NCBI GenBank assembly: GCA_015711895.1
Contig: JACVJH010000149.1
Span: 1 to 19,005 of the forward strand
Reading direction: 5' to 3'
Length of the DNA: 19,005 nt
DNA from: Candidatus Solincola tengchongensis
Lineage (GTDB): Bacteria; Actinomycetota; Geothermincolia; Geothermincolales; RBG-13-55-18
Shown: positions 1 to 6,420 of the stretch, piece by piece
How positions within the stretch are numbered: the first letter of the stretch is position 1
Layout: each line of letters opens with the position of its first letter
Program-made: the position numbers and the translations under genes
Notes under the pieces: model-generated
The model's database searches: none
The model's input: the letters and a program-made list of their open reading frames with translations, nothing else
What the model was told of the DNA's origin: nothing

Positions 1-880
1 TGCTCTCCAACCCCCCGACCACCACCATGGTCACCAACTGAATGGAGAGAAGGATAGTGAAGAGGTTGGGATCGATGTACCCCTGGATGTGGGCGAAGAT
101 CCCGCCCGCCAGCCCGGCCAGGGCCGCGGAGAGGGCGAAGACCTTTATCTTCTCCCAGGAGACGTCCACGCCCATGACCTCCGCCGCCACCTCCGACTGG
201 TGCAGGGCGCGCATGGCCCTCCCGGAACGGGAGCGCACCAGGTTGAAGCAGAAGAGCAGCACAAGAAGCGCGGTCGCCCAAATGAAGCAGTACTCGGAGC
301 GCAGGTAGTTCCTGCCCTCTCCCACGGCCAGTCCGGGCAGGGAGAGGGCGGGTATGTTCCGTAGGCCGTCGTTCCCTCCCGTGAGCCAGGTCATCTCGCG
401 CATGAAGACGAAGAACACCATGCCCAGCCCCAGCGTGGCCATGGCCAGGTAATGGCCCTTCAATCTCAACACCGGCGCAACGGCGAAGCCGATGAGGGCG
501 GCGGCCACAACGGCCGCGGGGATTCCCAACCAGGGCGGGAACTTGGCCTTCAGGCACAGCAGCGCCGAGGTATAGGCACCGATGCCGAAGAATGCCCCGT
601 GTCCCAGGGAGACCTGGCCGGCGTACCCCATGAGCAGGTTCAGCCCCACGGCGGCGATGGTATATATCCCCACCAGGCGCATGACCATGAGGATGGGTAT
701 GCCCAGGGGCTTGGAAAGACGGTCCGCCCAGAGGGGGAGGAGGCCCAAAAAGATGGCCAGCCCAAGAAACACGGAGTAGGAGCGGACGAGGGATCGCGCG
801 GCCTCCACGGCGGATGCCAGCGCGCGCCCCGCCCATACTCCTTTAAGGGATTCACCGCCGTCCCGCGAACCCTTCACCAT
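1..880 (-). CDS. livM: Branched-chain amino-acid ABC transporter permease LivM, 3' end cut by window edge
   Basis: This is one of the two inner-membrane permeases of a LIV/HAAT-type importer. I read about 293 residues from the ATG at 880, in the frame that stays open to base 2. The C-terminus lies outside the window. Family marks are GLNLLMGYAGQVSLGHGAFF in the N-terminal half, a block of hydrophobic segments, the cytoplasmic EAA-like loop RSGRAMRALHQSEVAAEVMG that contacts the ATPase, and LVTMVVVGGLES at the cut edge. The first 35 or so residues before the first membrane segment are hydrophilic, so a later start is possible. The upstream GATGAGG is only a modest ribosome-binding site. It follows livH by 66 bp on the same strand and is probably co-transcribed with it. 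The ATPases livG and livF are expected next but cannot be seen. The substrate could be branched-chain amino acids or another small amide or acid. Confidence 0.93.
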   Translation of the reverse strand, partial: MVKGSRDGGESLKGVWAGRALASAVEAARSLVRSYSVFLGLAIFLGLLPLWADRLSKPLGIPILMVMRLVGIYTIAAVGLNLLMGYAGQVSLGHGAFFGIGAYTSALLCLKAKFPPWLGIPAAVVAAALIGFAVAPVLRLKGHYLAMATLGLGMVFFVFMREMTWLTGGNDGLRNIPALSLPGLAVGEGRNYLRSEYCFIWATALLVLLFCFNLVRSRSGRAMRALHQSEVAAEVMGVDVSWEKIKVFALSAALAGLAGGIFAHIQGYIDPNLFTILLSIQLVTMVVVGGLES

Positions 881-946
881 CTCGCCTCATCCCAACACGC
901 CGAAAGCCCGACCTTTTTTCATGCCGTCAAGTCGTCGTAGCCGGCA

Positions 947-1843
947 TCAAACCTTCTCCACCATACCCCTCCCCAGGAGGCCTTGCGGCCGGAAGAGGAG
1001 CACGACGATGAGCAACACGGCCGCCACCGCCCCCTTGTACCCCGTGGAAACGCCCAGCACCACGGTGAGGAACCCCGGAATGAGCTCCTCGAGGAGCCCC
1101 AGCACCAACCCTCCCACCACGGCCCCGAAGGTGTTGCCCAAACCTCCCACCACAGAGGCCGTGAAACCCTTAACCCCCATCTCCAGGCCCATGCCGTAGC
1201 TGGCATAAGGGGAGCTTATAAGGCCCGCTGCCCCGCCCAGGGCCGCGGCCAGGATGAAGGAGTAGAGGGACATGCGGGATACGTTGATCCCCACCAGGGT
1301 GGCCGCCTGCCGGTTGACCGAACATGCCCGCATGGCCCTCCCCGCCTTGGTGCGGTTGAAGAAGAAATAGAGCAGCACGACACAGGTTACGGTGAGCCCC
1401 ACCACCCATAGGAACTGCCTGGAGACGGTGGCTCCCGGAAGCCGGAAGGTGCCCGGGGTGAACTCGGGGACCTTATAGGCCTCACTGGGCCAGAAGACCC
1501 GCCCCAGTGACTTGAAGAATATGGAAGCTCCAATGGTGGCGATGATGGCCGTCAGGACCCCCGCCCTGCGCAACGGATAGATCATCACCCTCTCCATGGC
1601 CCCCCCTATCGCCGCTGTGGCCAGCACGGCCAGCACGGCGGCCAGGGGGATGGGAAGGCCGGCCGAGACCGCCAGCGCGTAGGCGAAGAGGCCCCCGAAC
1701 ATGGAGAATTCTCCCTGGGCGAAGTTGATGATCCCCGTGGAGGTGTAGATGATGTTGAAGCCCATGGCCACCAGGATGTAGAGGCATCCGTTGGCCATGC
1801 CGTTGGCCAGGTACTGGGGGCAATTCCTGAAAAAATCGAGCAT
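947..1843 (-). CDS. livH: Branched-chain amino-acid ABC transporter permease LivH
   Basis: This is the partner permease to LivM in the same importer, 298 residues long and normal for the family. The sequence opens with MLDFFRNCPQYLANGMANGC and continues into the hallmark segment NIIYTSTGIINFAQGEFSMF. There are about eight hydrophobic segments and the EAA-like loop KAGRAMRACSVNRQAATLVG near residue 180. I chose the ATG at 1843 over the in-frame start at 1921. The extra 26 residues are basic and glycine-rich and unlike the family, and a purine-rich GGGGGAAAGGG lies upstream of 1843. The gene follows livK after 140 bp that contain a strong hairpin with a T-run. Expression of the permeases may therefore depend on read-through from livK. 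The assignment to the LivH family is firm; the transported substrate is not. Confidence 0.95.
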   Translation of the reverse strand: MLDFFRNCPQYLANGMANGCLYILVAMGFNIIYTSTGIINFAQGEFSMFGGLFAYALAVSAGLPIPLAAVLAVLATAAIGGAMERVMIYPLRRAGVLTAIIATIGASIFFKSLGRVFWPSEAYKVPEFTPGTFRLPGATVSRQFLWVVGLTVTCVVLLYFFFNRTKAGRAMRACSVNRQAATLVGINVSRMSLYSFILAAALGGAAGLISSPYASYGMGLEMGVKGFTASVVGGLGNTFGAVVGGLVLGLLEELIPGFLTVVLGVSTGYKGAVAAVLLIVVLLFRPQGLLGRGMVEKV

Positions 1844-1919
1844 CGGCGAAAAACCCTTTCCCCCGGCCTTACCCCCGTTCCCTGGGGTAAAGTAACGGGT
1901 TTCCCAGCGCCGGCGTCCC

Positions 1920-1954
1920 AAAAAGGGGAGGCCGGCTTCCCAACCAGCCTCCCC
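1920..1954 (-). terminator. Hairpin with T-run between livK and livH
   Basis: On the minus strand GGGGAGGC (1954-1947) pairs perfectly with GCCTCCCC (1932-1925), an 8-bp stem around a 14-base loop. Five T residues (1924-1920) follow directly. This is the form of an intrinsic terminator. It lies 29 bp past the livK stop and 76 bp before the livH start. Because livH and livM need transcription, the likely role is partial termination, leaving more binding protein than permease. The stem would also protect the livK message from 3' decay. Confidence 0.7.
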
Positions 1955-1983
1955 GCCGCCGCTTTCTCGCTATGGGCTTAGGC

Positions 1984-3183
1984 TTAACGCCCGGCCGGCT
2001 CCCACTGGGAGTTCACGATCTCCACCATCACAAGGTCGTCCGGCGAGAGGCCGTTATGGTCCTGAGCCGAGTAATTGAAGATGCCTGCTGTGCCCACCAG
2101 GCCTTCAGTCCTCTCGATCTCATCGCGAAGCTCCTCCGGGGTGGCGCTCGGACCCACCCTCTTCAGCGCCTCGGTGATGATGAGTATGGCGTCCCAGCCG
2201 TGCCCGGCGAAGGTGTTGATGGGCTGCCCGTACGCCTCCCGGTAGGCCTCGTCGAAGTCTTTTATGAACTCATACTCCGGGGAACCGGGTTCCAGGACCT
2301 TTTGATAGATGAGCATCTTGCCGGCCGGGAAGACCACGCCGTTGGCCGCCTCGCCCGCCAGCTGGATGAACTGCTGGTTGGCGATACCATGGCTGCCCAC
2401 GTAGGGGATGTTGATGCCCTTGTCACGCATGCGCTTGGCGATGATGGCCGGTCCCGGGTTGGTCCCCCAGACCAGAATCACCTCCGGCTTCGCGGTCATA
2501 ACGTTGGTAAGATGTGTGTCTATGGTCTCCTCGGTGTCGTTGGTCTGGTATCCCTCGGAGGCCACCACCTCCAGGCCGAAGGAGGATGCCTCCTTCTCCA
2601 CCACGTTCTTGCCGTCAGTCCCGAAGGCATTGGTGTCATAGAGCAGCGCCACCCGCTGTACTTTGAGGACCTCGCTTATGTACTCGAGAGCCTTCTTGCC
2701 CGCCTCGGTGGCGGTGGGAGGGGTGCGGAATATCCAGGTTATATCCCCCTCCATGATGTTCGCCCCGGCGGCCATGCATACCTGAGGGATATGCCTCTTG
2801 GTGCACTCCTGCTTCATGGCCAGAGTGGGGCCGGTTCCGCTGGAGCCGATGACCGCCACAACGTCTTCCTGCTCCAGGAGCTCTATGACCGCCTGCTGTG
2901 CCTTGTTGGAATCGCTCTGGTCGTCCTTGATGATCACCTCCACCGGGTGACCCTTAATGCCCCCGCTCGCGTTGAGCCTCTCCACGAAGAGTTCTATGGC
3001 GTTGCGTTCCGGCTTTCCCAGCGGTTCATTGGCCCCGCTCTCGGAGAGAACCACCCCGATCCTTATGGGTTCCTTCGTCGTGGCGCCCTCCTGGCCGCCG
3101 CAGCCCGCGAGGGCGAGCAAGGAACCCGCCAGCGCGGCCACCGCCAGAAGGATCAAGAACGTCCTGACCTTCATAAATCTCAT
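1984..3183 (-). CDS. livK: Branched-chain amino-acid type ABC transporter substrate-binding lipoprotein
   Basis: This is the extracytoplasmic solute-binding protein of the importer, Leu/Ile/Val-binding family (Peripla_BP_6 type I fold), 399 residues. The N-terminus has basic residues, a hydrophobic core and the lipobox LALAGC, so Cys28 should be lipidated by Lgt, which is also encoded in this window. The mature part begins PIRIGVVLSESGANEPLGKP, with AIELFVERLNASGGIKG and VVAVIGSSGTGPTLAM, standard for the family. I chose the ATG at 3183 because AAGGGGGG precedes it at short spacing. The in-frame ATG at 3243 would place 20 arginine-rich residues before the signal, and the ATG at 3174 is a second option. 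It heads the transporter genes behind its own candidate promoter. Family members also bind amides, urea or aromatic acids, so the ligand is open. Confidence 0.94.
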   Translation of the reverse strand: MRFMKVRTFLILLAVAALAGSLLALAGCGGQEGATTKEPIRIGVVLSESGANEPLGKPERNAIELFVERLNASGGIKGHPVEVIIKDDQSDSNKAQQAVIELLEQEDVVAVIGSSGTGPTLAMKQECTKRHIPQVCMAAGANIMEGDITWIFRTPPTATEAGKKALEYISEVLKVQRVALLYDTNAFGTDGKNVVEKEASSFGLEVVASEGYQTNDTEETIDTHLTNVMTAKPEVILVWGTNPGPAIIAKRMRDKGINIPYVGSHGIANQQFIQLAGEAANGVVFPAGKMLIYQKVLEPGSPEYEFIKDFDEAYREAYGQPINTFAGHGWDAILIITEALKRVGPSATPEELRDEIERTEGLVGTAGIFNYSAQDHNGLSPDDLVMVEIVNSQWEPAGR

Positions 3184-3282
3184 TCGACCCCCCTTACCTC
3201 TTTCCGGCCTCCAGCGAGGCCTTCCCGCCTTCAAGAGCCTCATTCCAGCCTGTTAAAGCCCGAGAGGCCGCTTTAGATGTTA

Positions 3283-3312
3283 TTTCTACCACATGCCTTC
3301 CGCGCATGTAAA
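3283..3312 (-). promoter_or_regulatory. Candidate sigma-70-type promoter for livK
   Basis: On the minus strand TTTACA (3312-3307, five of six matches to TTGACA) is followed after 18 bases by TAGAAA (3288-3283, four of six to TATAAT). It lies between the end of hisF and livK and leaves a leader of about 95 bases. The spacer carries an inverted repeat, ACATGC-7-GCATGT (3291-3309), which overlaps the -35 box and could be an operator. This is read by eye and not tested. Confidence 0.4.
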
Positions 3313-3336
3313 CCGCTTCCGTGGCGCCCCTTTCCT

Positions 3337-4094
3337 TCACAGGCGAACGGGAATCCCGCGCCGGCGGAGAAATTCCTTGGCCTCCCGTATGCTGTATTCA
3401 CCGTAATGGAATATGGAGGCGGCCAGAACGGCGTCCGCTCCCGCCTCGATGATCACCTCCGCCAGATGCTCCAGGCTGCCCGCTCCCCCGGATGCGATGA
3501 CCGGTATGCGCACCGCCTCGGCCACCGCGCGGGTGAGTTCCAGGTCGTAACCCGACCTGGTCCCGTCGCGGTCCATGCTGGTGAGGAGTATCTCTCCCGC
3601 CCCGAGCGATTCGACGCGGCGTGCCCATTCAGGACGTCAAGGCCGGTCGGGGTCCTTCCCCCATGCACGTATACCTCCCAGGAATTTCCATCTCTTCTCT
3701 TGGCGTCGATGGCCACCACCACGCACTGGGAGCCGAACCTGCCGGCGGCTGCCTCCACCAGGGAGGGATTCTCCACCGCTGCGGTGTTGAGCGAGACCTT
3801 GTCCGCACCCGTGGCCAGCATGCGCCTGATGTCGTCGAGGTTCCTTATCCCCCCGCCCACGGTGAAGGGGATGAAGACCTTTTCCGCCACCCTGGCCGCC
3901 ATGTCAAAGACCAGTTCCCGGCCCTCGTGGGAAGCGGTGATGTCCAGGAACACCAACTCATCCGCCCCCTCGCGGTCGTATATCTCCCCCAGCTCCACGG
4001 GATCGCCGGCATCCCTCAACCGGACGAAGTTTATCCCTTTGACCACTCTTCCCTTGTCCACGTCCAGGCAGGGTATGATGCGCTTGGTATGCAC
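3337..4094 (-). pseudogene. hisF: Imidazole glycerol phosphate synthase cyclase subunit HisF, interrupted by a one-base deletion
   Basis: HisF converts PRFAR, with ammonia from HisH, to imidazole glycerol phosphate and AICAR. The start is GTG at 4094, with GGAGGAG eight bases upstream. The first 155 residues read correctly: KRIIPCLDVDKGRVVKG with catalytic Asp11, and VAIDAKR with catalytic Asp130. After HGGRTPTGLDVL the frame is lost. The rest of HisF (EWARRVESLGAGEILLTSMD onward, with IPVIASGGAG) continues in another frame to a TGA at 3337. Adding one base near 3630, so that CTGAA becomes CTGGAA, restores a continuous 252-residue protein of normal length. The remaining sequence shows no decay. 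A sequencing or assembly error, or a very recent mutation, is therefore likelier than an old pseudogene. It lies 212 bp after hisA. Confidence 0.92.
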
Positions 4095-4306
4095 GTCCGC
4101 CTCTCCTCCGGTTCACGGCAAGCCCCCCTCGCCCCAGCCGGGAGCTCGGGGATTCCCTGCTTTTACTCCCTCCACGTCGTCCACGTCAGGGCTGCTGCCC
4201 ATGCACAGCCCGGCGCGAATCAGAGCCATCCTCTAGGATGGGTAGCGCACTCCGCCCCTAGGAGGGGCTGGTCATACGGCACCGGGCCTCCTTTTCCCCC
4301 ACTCCA
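4095..4306. other. Intergenic region hisA-hisF with two dyads
   Basis: This 212-bp gap in the his cluster holds no protein I can support on either strand. It has two inverted repeats. One is CCATCCT-AG-AGGATGG on the minus strand (4226-4241). The other is a 6-3-6 dyad, GCCCCT-AGG-AGGGGC on the plus strand (4254-4268). Neither is followed by a T-run, so they are better read as RNA hairpins or protein-binding dyads than as terminators. The hisF ribosome-binding site is at 4103-4109. Confidence 0.5.
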
Positions 4307-5041
4307 TCATCTCCCGTTCCCCTCCTCGAGGTCCAGGATCTCCGGGAGGGAGACTCTCCCTTCGTACAGGGCACGTCCCACAACCGCTCCCTCGACCCCG
4401 AGGGAAGAGAGCTCCTTGAGGCGCTGGATGTCTTGGCGCGTGGAGATACCTCCGGCGACGATGACGCCGAGACCGCGACCCAGCAGTTCACGGGGGACGT
4501 GCCCGGCATATCCCTCGAGAGTGCCGTCCCGGAGTATGTCCGTGTACAGGACCCTCGTCACGCCTCCGCTCGCCAGCTCCTCCACCAGCTCCTCCAGCGG
4601 TCGCTCCAGCTCTCTGGTCCAGCCCCCCACCGCCGCCCTCTTCCCCCGCATGTCAAGGCTCACCACCAGCATCTCGCCCAGGTCTTCCGCAGCGCGGCGC
4701 AGAAAGGCGGGGTCCGCCAGGGCGCGGGTCCCCATTATCACCCGGGCCGCTCCCATGTCCAGCAGCCTCCGCGCATCGTCCAGGGTACGCACCCCGCCTC
4801 CCACTTGAACGGGGATCCGCACCCTGTGCAATATCTCCCGGATGCTCTCCAGGTTCACCGGGCGGCCCTGCACCGCACCGTCCAGGTCCACAACGTGGAT
4901 GAAGGAGGCCCCTTCCTCCTGCCACCGCACGGCCATCTCCGAGGGGCGGTCGGAAAAGACCCTCTCCTTCTCCATGTCTCCGCGCACCAGGCGGACGCAC
5001 CTGCCACCCTTGATGTCCACCGCGGGATAGATGCGGAACAA
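4307..5041 (-). CDS. hisA: Phosphoribosylformimino-5-aminoimidazole carboxamide ribotide isomerase HisA
   Basis: This (beta-alpha)8-barrel isomerase converts ProFAR to PRFAR, the substrate of HisF. It has 244 residues, normal for the family. The barrel starts YPAVDIKGGRCVRLVRGD with catalytic Asp9. It continues with VVDLDGAVQGRPVN, a phosphate-binding GGGVR near residue 81, TDILRDGT with catalytic Asp168, and VAGGIS near residue 195. The start is TTG at 5041, three bases after the hisH stop. Any later start would remove strand 1 and Asp9. Translation is probably coupled to hisH. In many Actinomycetota this position is held by PriA, which also does the TrpF reaction. Here Trp141 is present, but glycine stands where PriA usually has Arg143, so I favour plain HisA. 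Confidence 0.95.
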   Translation of the reverse strand: MFRIYPAVDIKGGRCVRLVRGDMEKERVFSDRPSEMAVRWQEEGASFIHVVDLDGAVQGRPVNLESIREILHRVRIPVQVGGGVRTLDDARRLLDMGAARVIMGTRALADPAFLRRAAEDLGEMLVVSLDMRGKRAAVGGWTRELERPLEELVEELASGGVTRVLYTDILRDGTLEGYAGHVPRELLGRGLGVIVAGGISTRQDIQRLKELSSLGVEGAVVGRALYEGRVSLPEILDLEEGNGR

Positions 5042-5044
5042 CCC

Positions 5045-5686
5045 TCACCACTCCCGGGGATAACCACTCTCCGGCCATCCCTCCCGGCAAAAGCGGGCGA
5101 AGTTGTCCAGGATGCGCAGCCCGGCCGTGGAGCTCTTTTCGGGATGGAACTGGAAGGCGGCCACCTTACCCACCGCCGCACCGGAGGCGAAGCTCACCCC
5201 GTATTCGGTGCGCATGAGGATGTCCTCCTCCCTATCCGGGAGAACGTAATAGGAATGGACGAAGTAGAAGAAGGTCCCGTCCTCGATGCCCTCGAGAAGG
5301 GGATGAGGCCTCAGGACATGCACGTCGTTCCATCCCATATGGGGAACCTTGAGGCCTTCCCCGAAGCGGACCACGCGTCCGGGCAGGAAACCCAACCCCC
5401 TCGCTCCGGGGCTCTCCTCGCTCTCCCCGCACAGTAACTGGTAGCCGAGGCATATCCCCAGGAAGGGGCGGTCCTCCTCGAGGACCTCCATGAGGGCACC
5501 GGTCAGGCCTCTCTCCTCCAGCTCGCGCACGGCATCCCCGAAGGCCCCCACCCCGGGCAACACCACGCCCTCGGCGGCGGCCACCTCACGGGGATCGCCG
5601 GTGACCTTGACCCGGTGCCCCAGGAAGGCGAAGGCCTTTTCCACGCTGCGCAGGTTTCCCATGCCGTAATCCACGACGGCGATCAT
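5045..5686 (-). CDS. hisH: Imidazole glycerol phosphate synthase glutaminase subunit HisH
   Basis: HisH is a class I glutamine amidotransferase that releases ammonia from glutamine and channels it to HisF. It has 213 residues, typical length. The sequence shows VVDYGMGNLRSV at the N-terminus, the oxyanion strand PGVGAFG (44-50), the nucleophile elbow GICLGYQLL with Cys79, PHMGWN (115-120), and the His181/Glu183 pair in FHPEKSS. The catalytic triad is complete. The ATG at 5686 is preceded by GGGAGG at good spacing. The gene is followed almost directly by hisA and lies 146 bp after hisB. Its partner hisF is frameshifted in this sequence, which would leave HisH without a cyclase unless the frameshift is an artefact. 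Confidence 0.96.
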   Translation of the reverse strand: MIAVVDYGMGNLRSVEKAFAFLGHRVKVTGDPREVAAAEGVVLPGVGAFGDAVRELEERGLTGALMEVLEEDRPFLGICLGYQLLCGESEESPGARGLGFLPGRVVRFGEGLKVPHMGWNDVHVLRPHPLLEGIEDGTFFYFVHSYYVLPDREEDILMRTEYGVSFASGAAVGKVAAFQFHPEKSSTAGLRILDNFARFCREGWPESGYPREW

Positions 5687-5733
5687 GCATACCTCCCGGA
5701 AGAGGGCCGCGGTACGAGAAAGGTGCCGCTCCG

Positions 5734-5739
5734 ATTATG
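5734..5739 (-). promoter_or_regulatory. Candidate extended -10 element upstream of hisH
   Basis: The minus strand reads TGTCATAAT, an extended -10 (TG, one base, then CATAAT with five of six matches). It lies about 48 bases before the hisH ATG in the 146-bp hisB-hisH gap. No good -35 is visible (TGAACC at 17 bases). The same gap has a CCTCC-4-GGAGG stem (5774-5787) and an AACCT-5-AGGTT dyad (5746-5760). An internal promoter for hisH-hisA-hisF is plausible. Confidence 0.3.
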
Positions 5740-5832
5740 ACATACAACCTCGGGAAGGTTCACGCTTTGTCCGCCTCCGCGAGGAGGGGGCCGGCACTAC
5801 CGCCCCTTTGTCGAAAGGTTGCCGGGATGGGC

Positions 5833-6420
5833 TCAGAGCGATCCCTTGGTGGAGGGTACCTCCATGCCCGCGTCCCTCAGCACAGCTTCGCGGAGAGCCC
5901 TCCCCAAACCCTTGAAGACCGCTTCCAGGATATGGTGAGGGTTTTCCCCGGCCATCCCCCGCACGTGCAGGGTGAAGCCGCCCTGGTTCACCAGGGCCTG
6001 GAGGAACTCTCGCACGCATGTGGGGTCGAAGTCCGATATGAGCTGCACGGGCAGGTCCACGCCATAGCTGAGGTGCGGCCTCCCGCTGATGTCCAGCGCC
6101 GTGAGGCAGAGGGCCTCATCCATGGGCAGGAGGGCCCAGCCGTATCTCCGGATGCCTCGTTTATCTCCCAGGGCCTCCCGGATGGCGGACCCGAGGCAAA
6201 GGCCCACGTCCTCCACGGTGTGGTGCTGGTCGACCTCCAGGTCACCCCGCGCCTGCAGCCGGAGGTCGAATCCCGCGTGGAAGGCGAAGAGGGTCAACAT
6301 GTGGTCGAAGAAGGCGATCCCCGTGGATACGTCGACCTCCCCGGTTCCGTCCAGGCGGAGGTTCACGCTCACCCGCGTCTCGCCCGTGATCCGCTCCACC
6401 ACGGAGCTGCGTTCGCTCAT
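5833..6420 (-). CDS. hisB: Imidazoleglycerol-phosphate dehydratase HisB
   Basis: HisB is the manganese-dependent dehydratase that turns imidazole glycerol phosphate into imidazole acetol phosphate. It has 195 residues, so it is the monofunctional form without a histidinol phosphatase domain. Both metal-binding signatures are present: DQHHTVED (64-71) and NPHHILEAVFKG (160-171). FFDHMLTLFAFHAGFDL near residue 37 is also standard. I set the start at the ATG at 6420, giving MSERSSVVERITGET. It overlaps the hisD stop as ATGA, a classic coupled junction. The frame runs open further upstream, but only because GC-rich sequence opposite hisD lacks stops; that extension resembles nothing in the family. 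A 146-bp gap follows before hisH. Confidence 0.96.
   Translation of the reverse strand: MSERSSVVERITGETRVSVNLRLDGTGEVDVSTGIAFFDHMLTLFAFHAGFDLRLQARGDLEVDQHHTVEDVGLCLGSAIREALGDKRGIRRYGWALLPMDEALCLTALDISGRPHLSYGVDLPVQLISDFDPTCVREFLQALVNQGGFTLHVRGMAGENPHHILEAVFKGLGRALREAVLRDAGMEVPSTKGSL

Noticed and set aside
1972..3276. A 434-codon plus-strand frame opposite livK
   Set aside because: The minus strand encodes a textbook binding lipoprotein; the plus-strand frame is its shadow.
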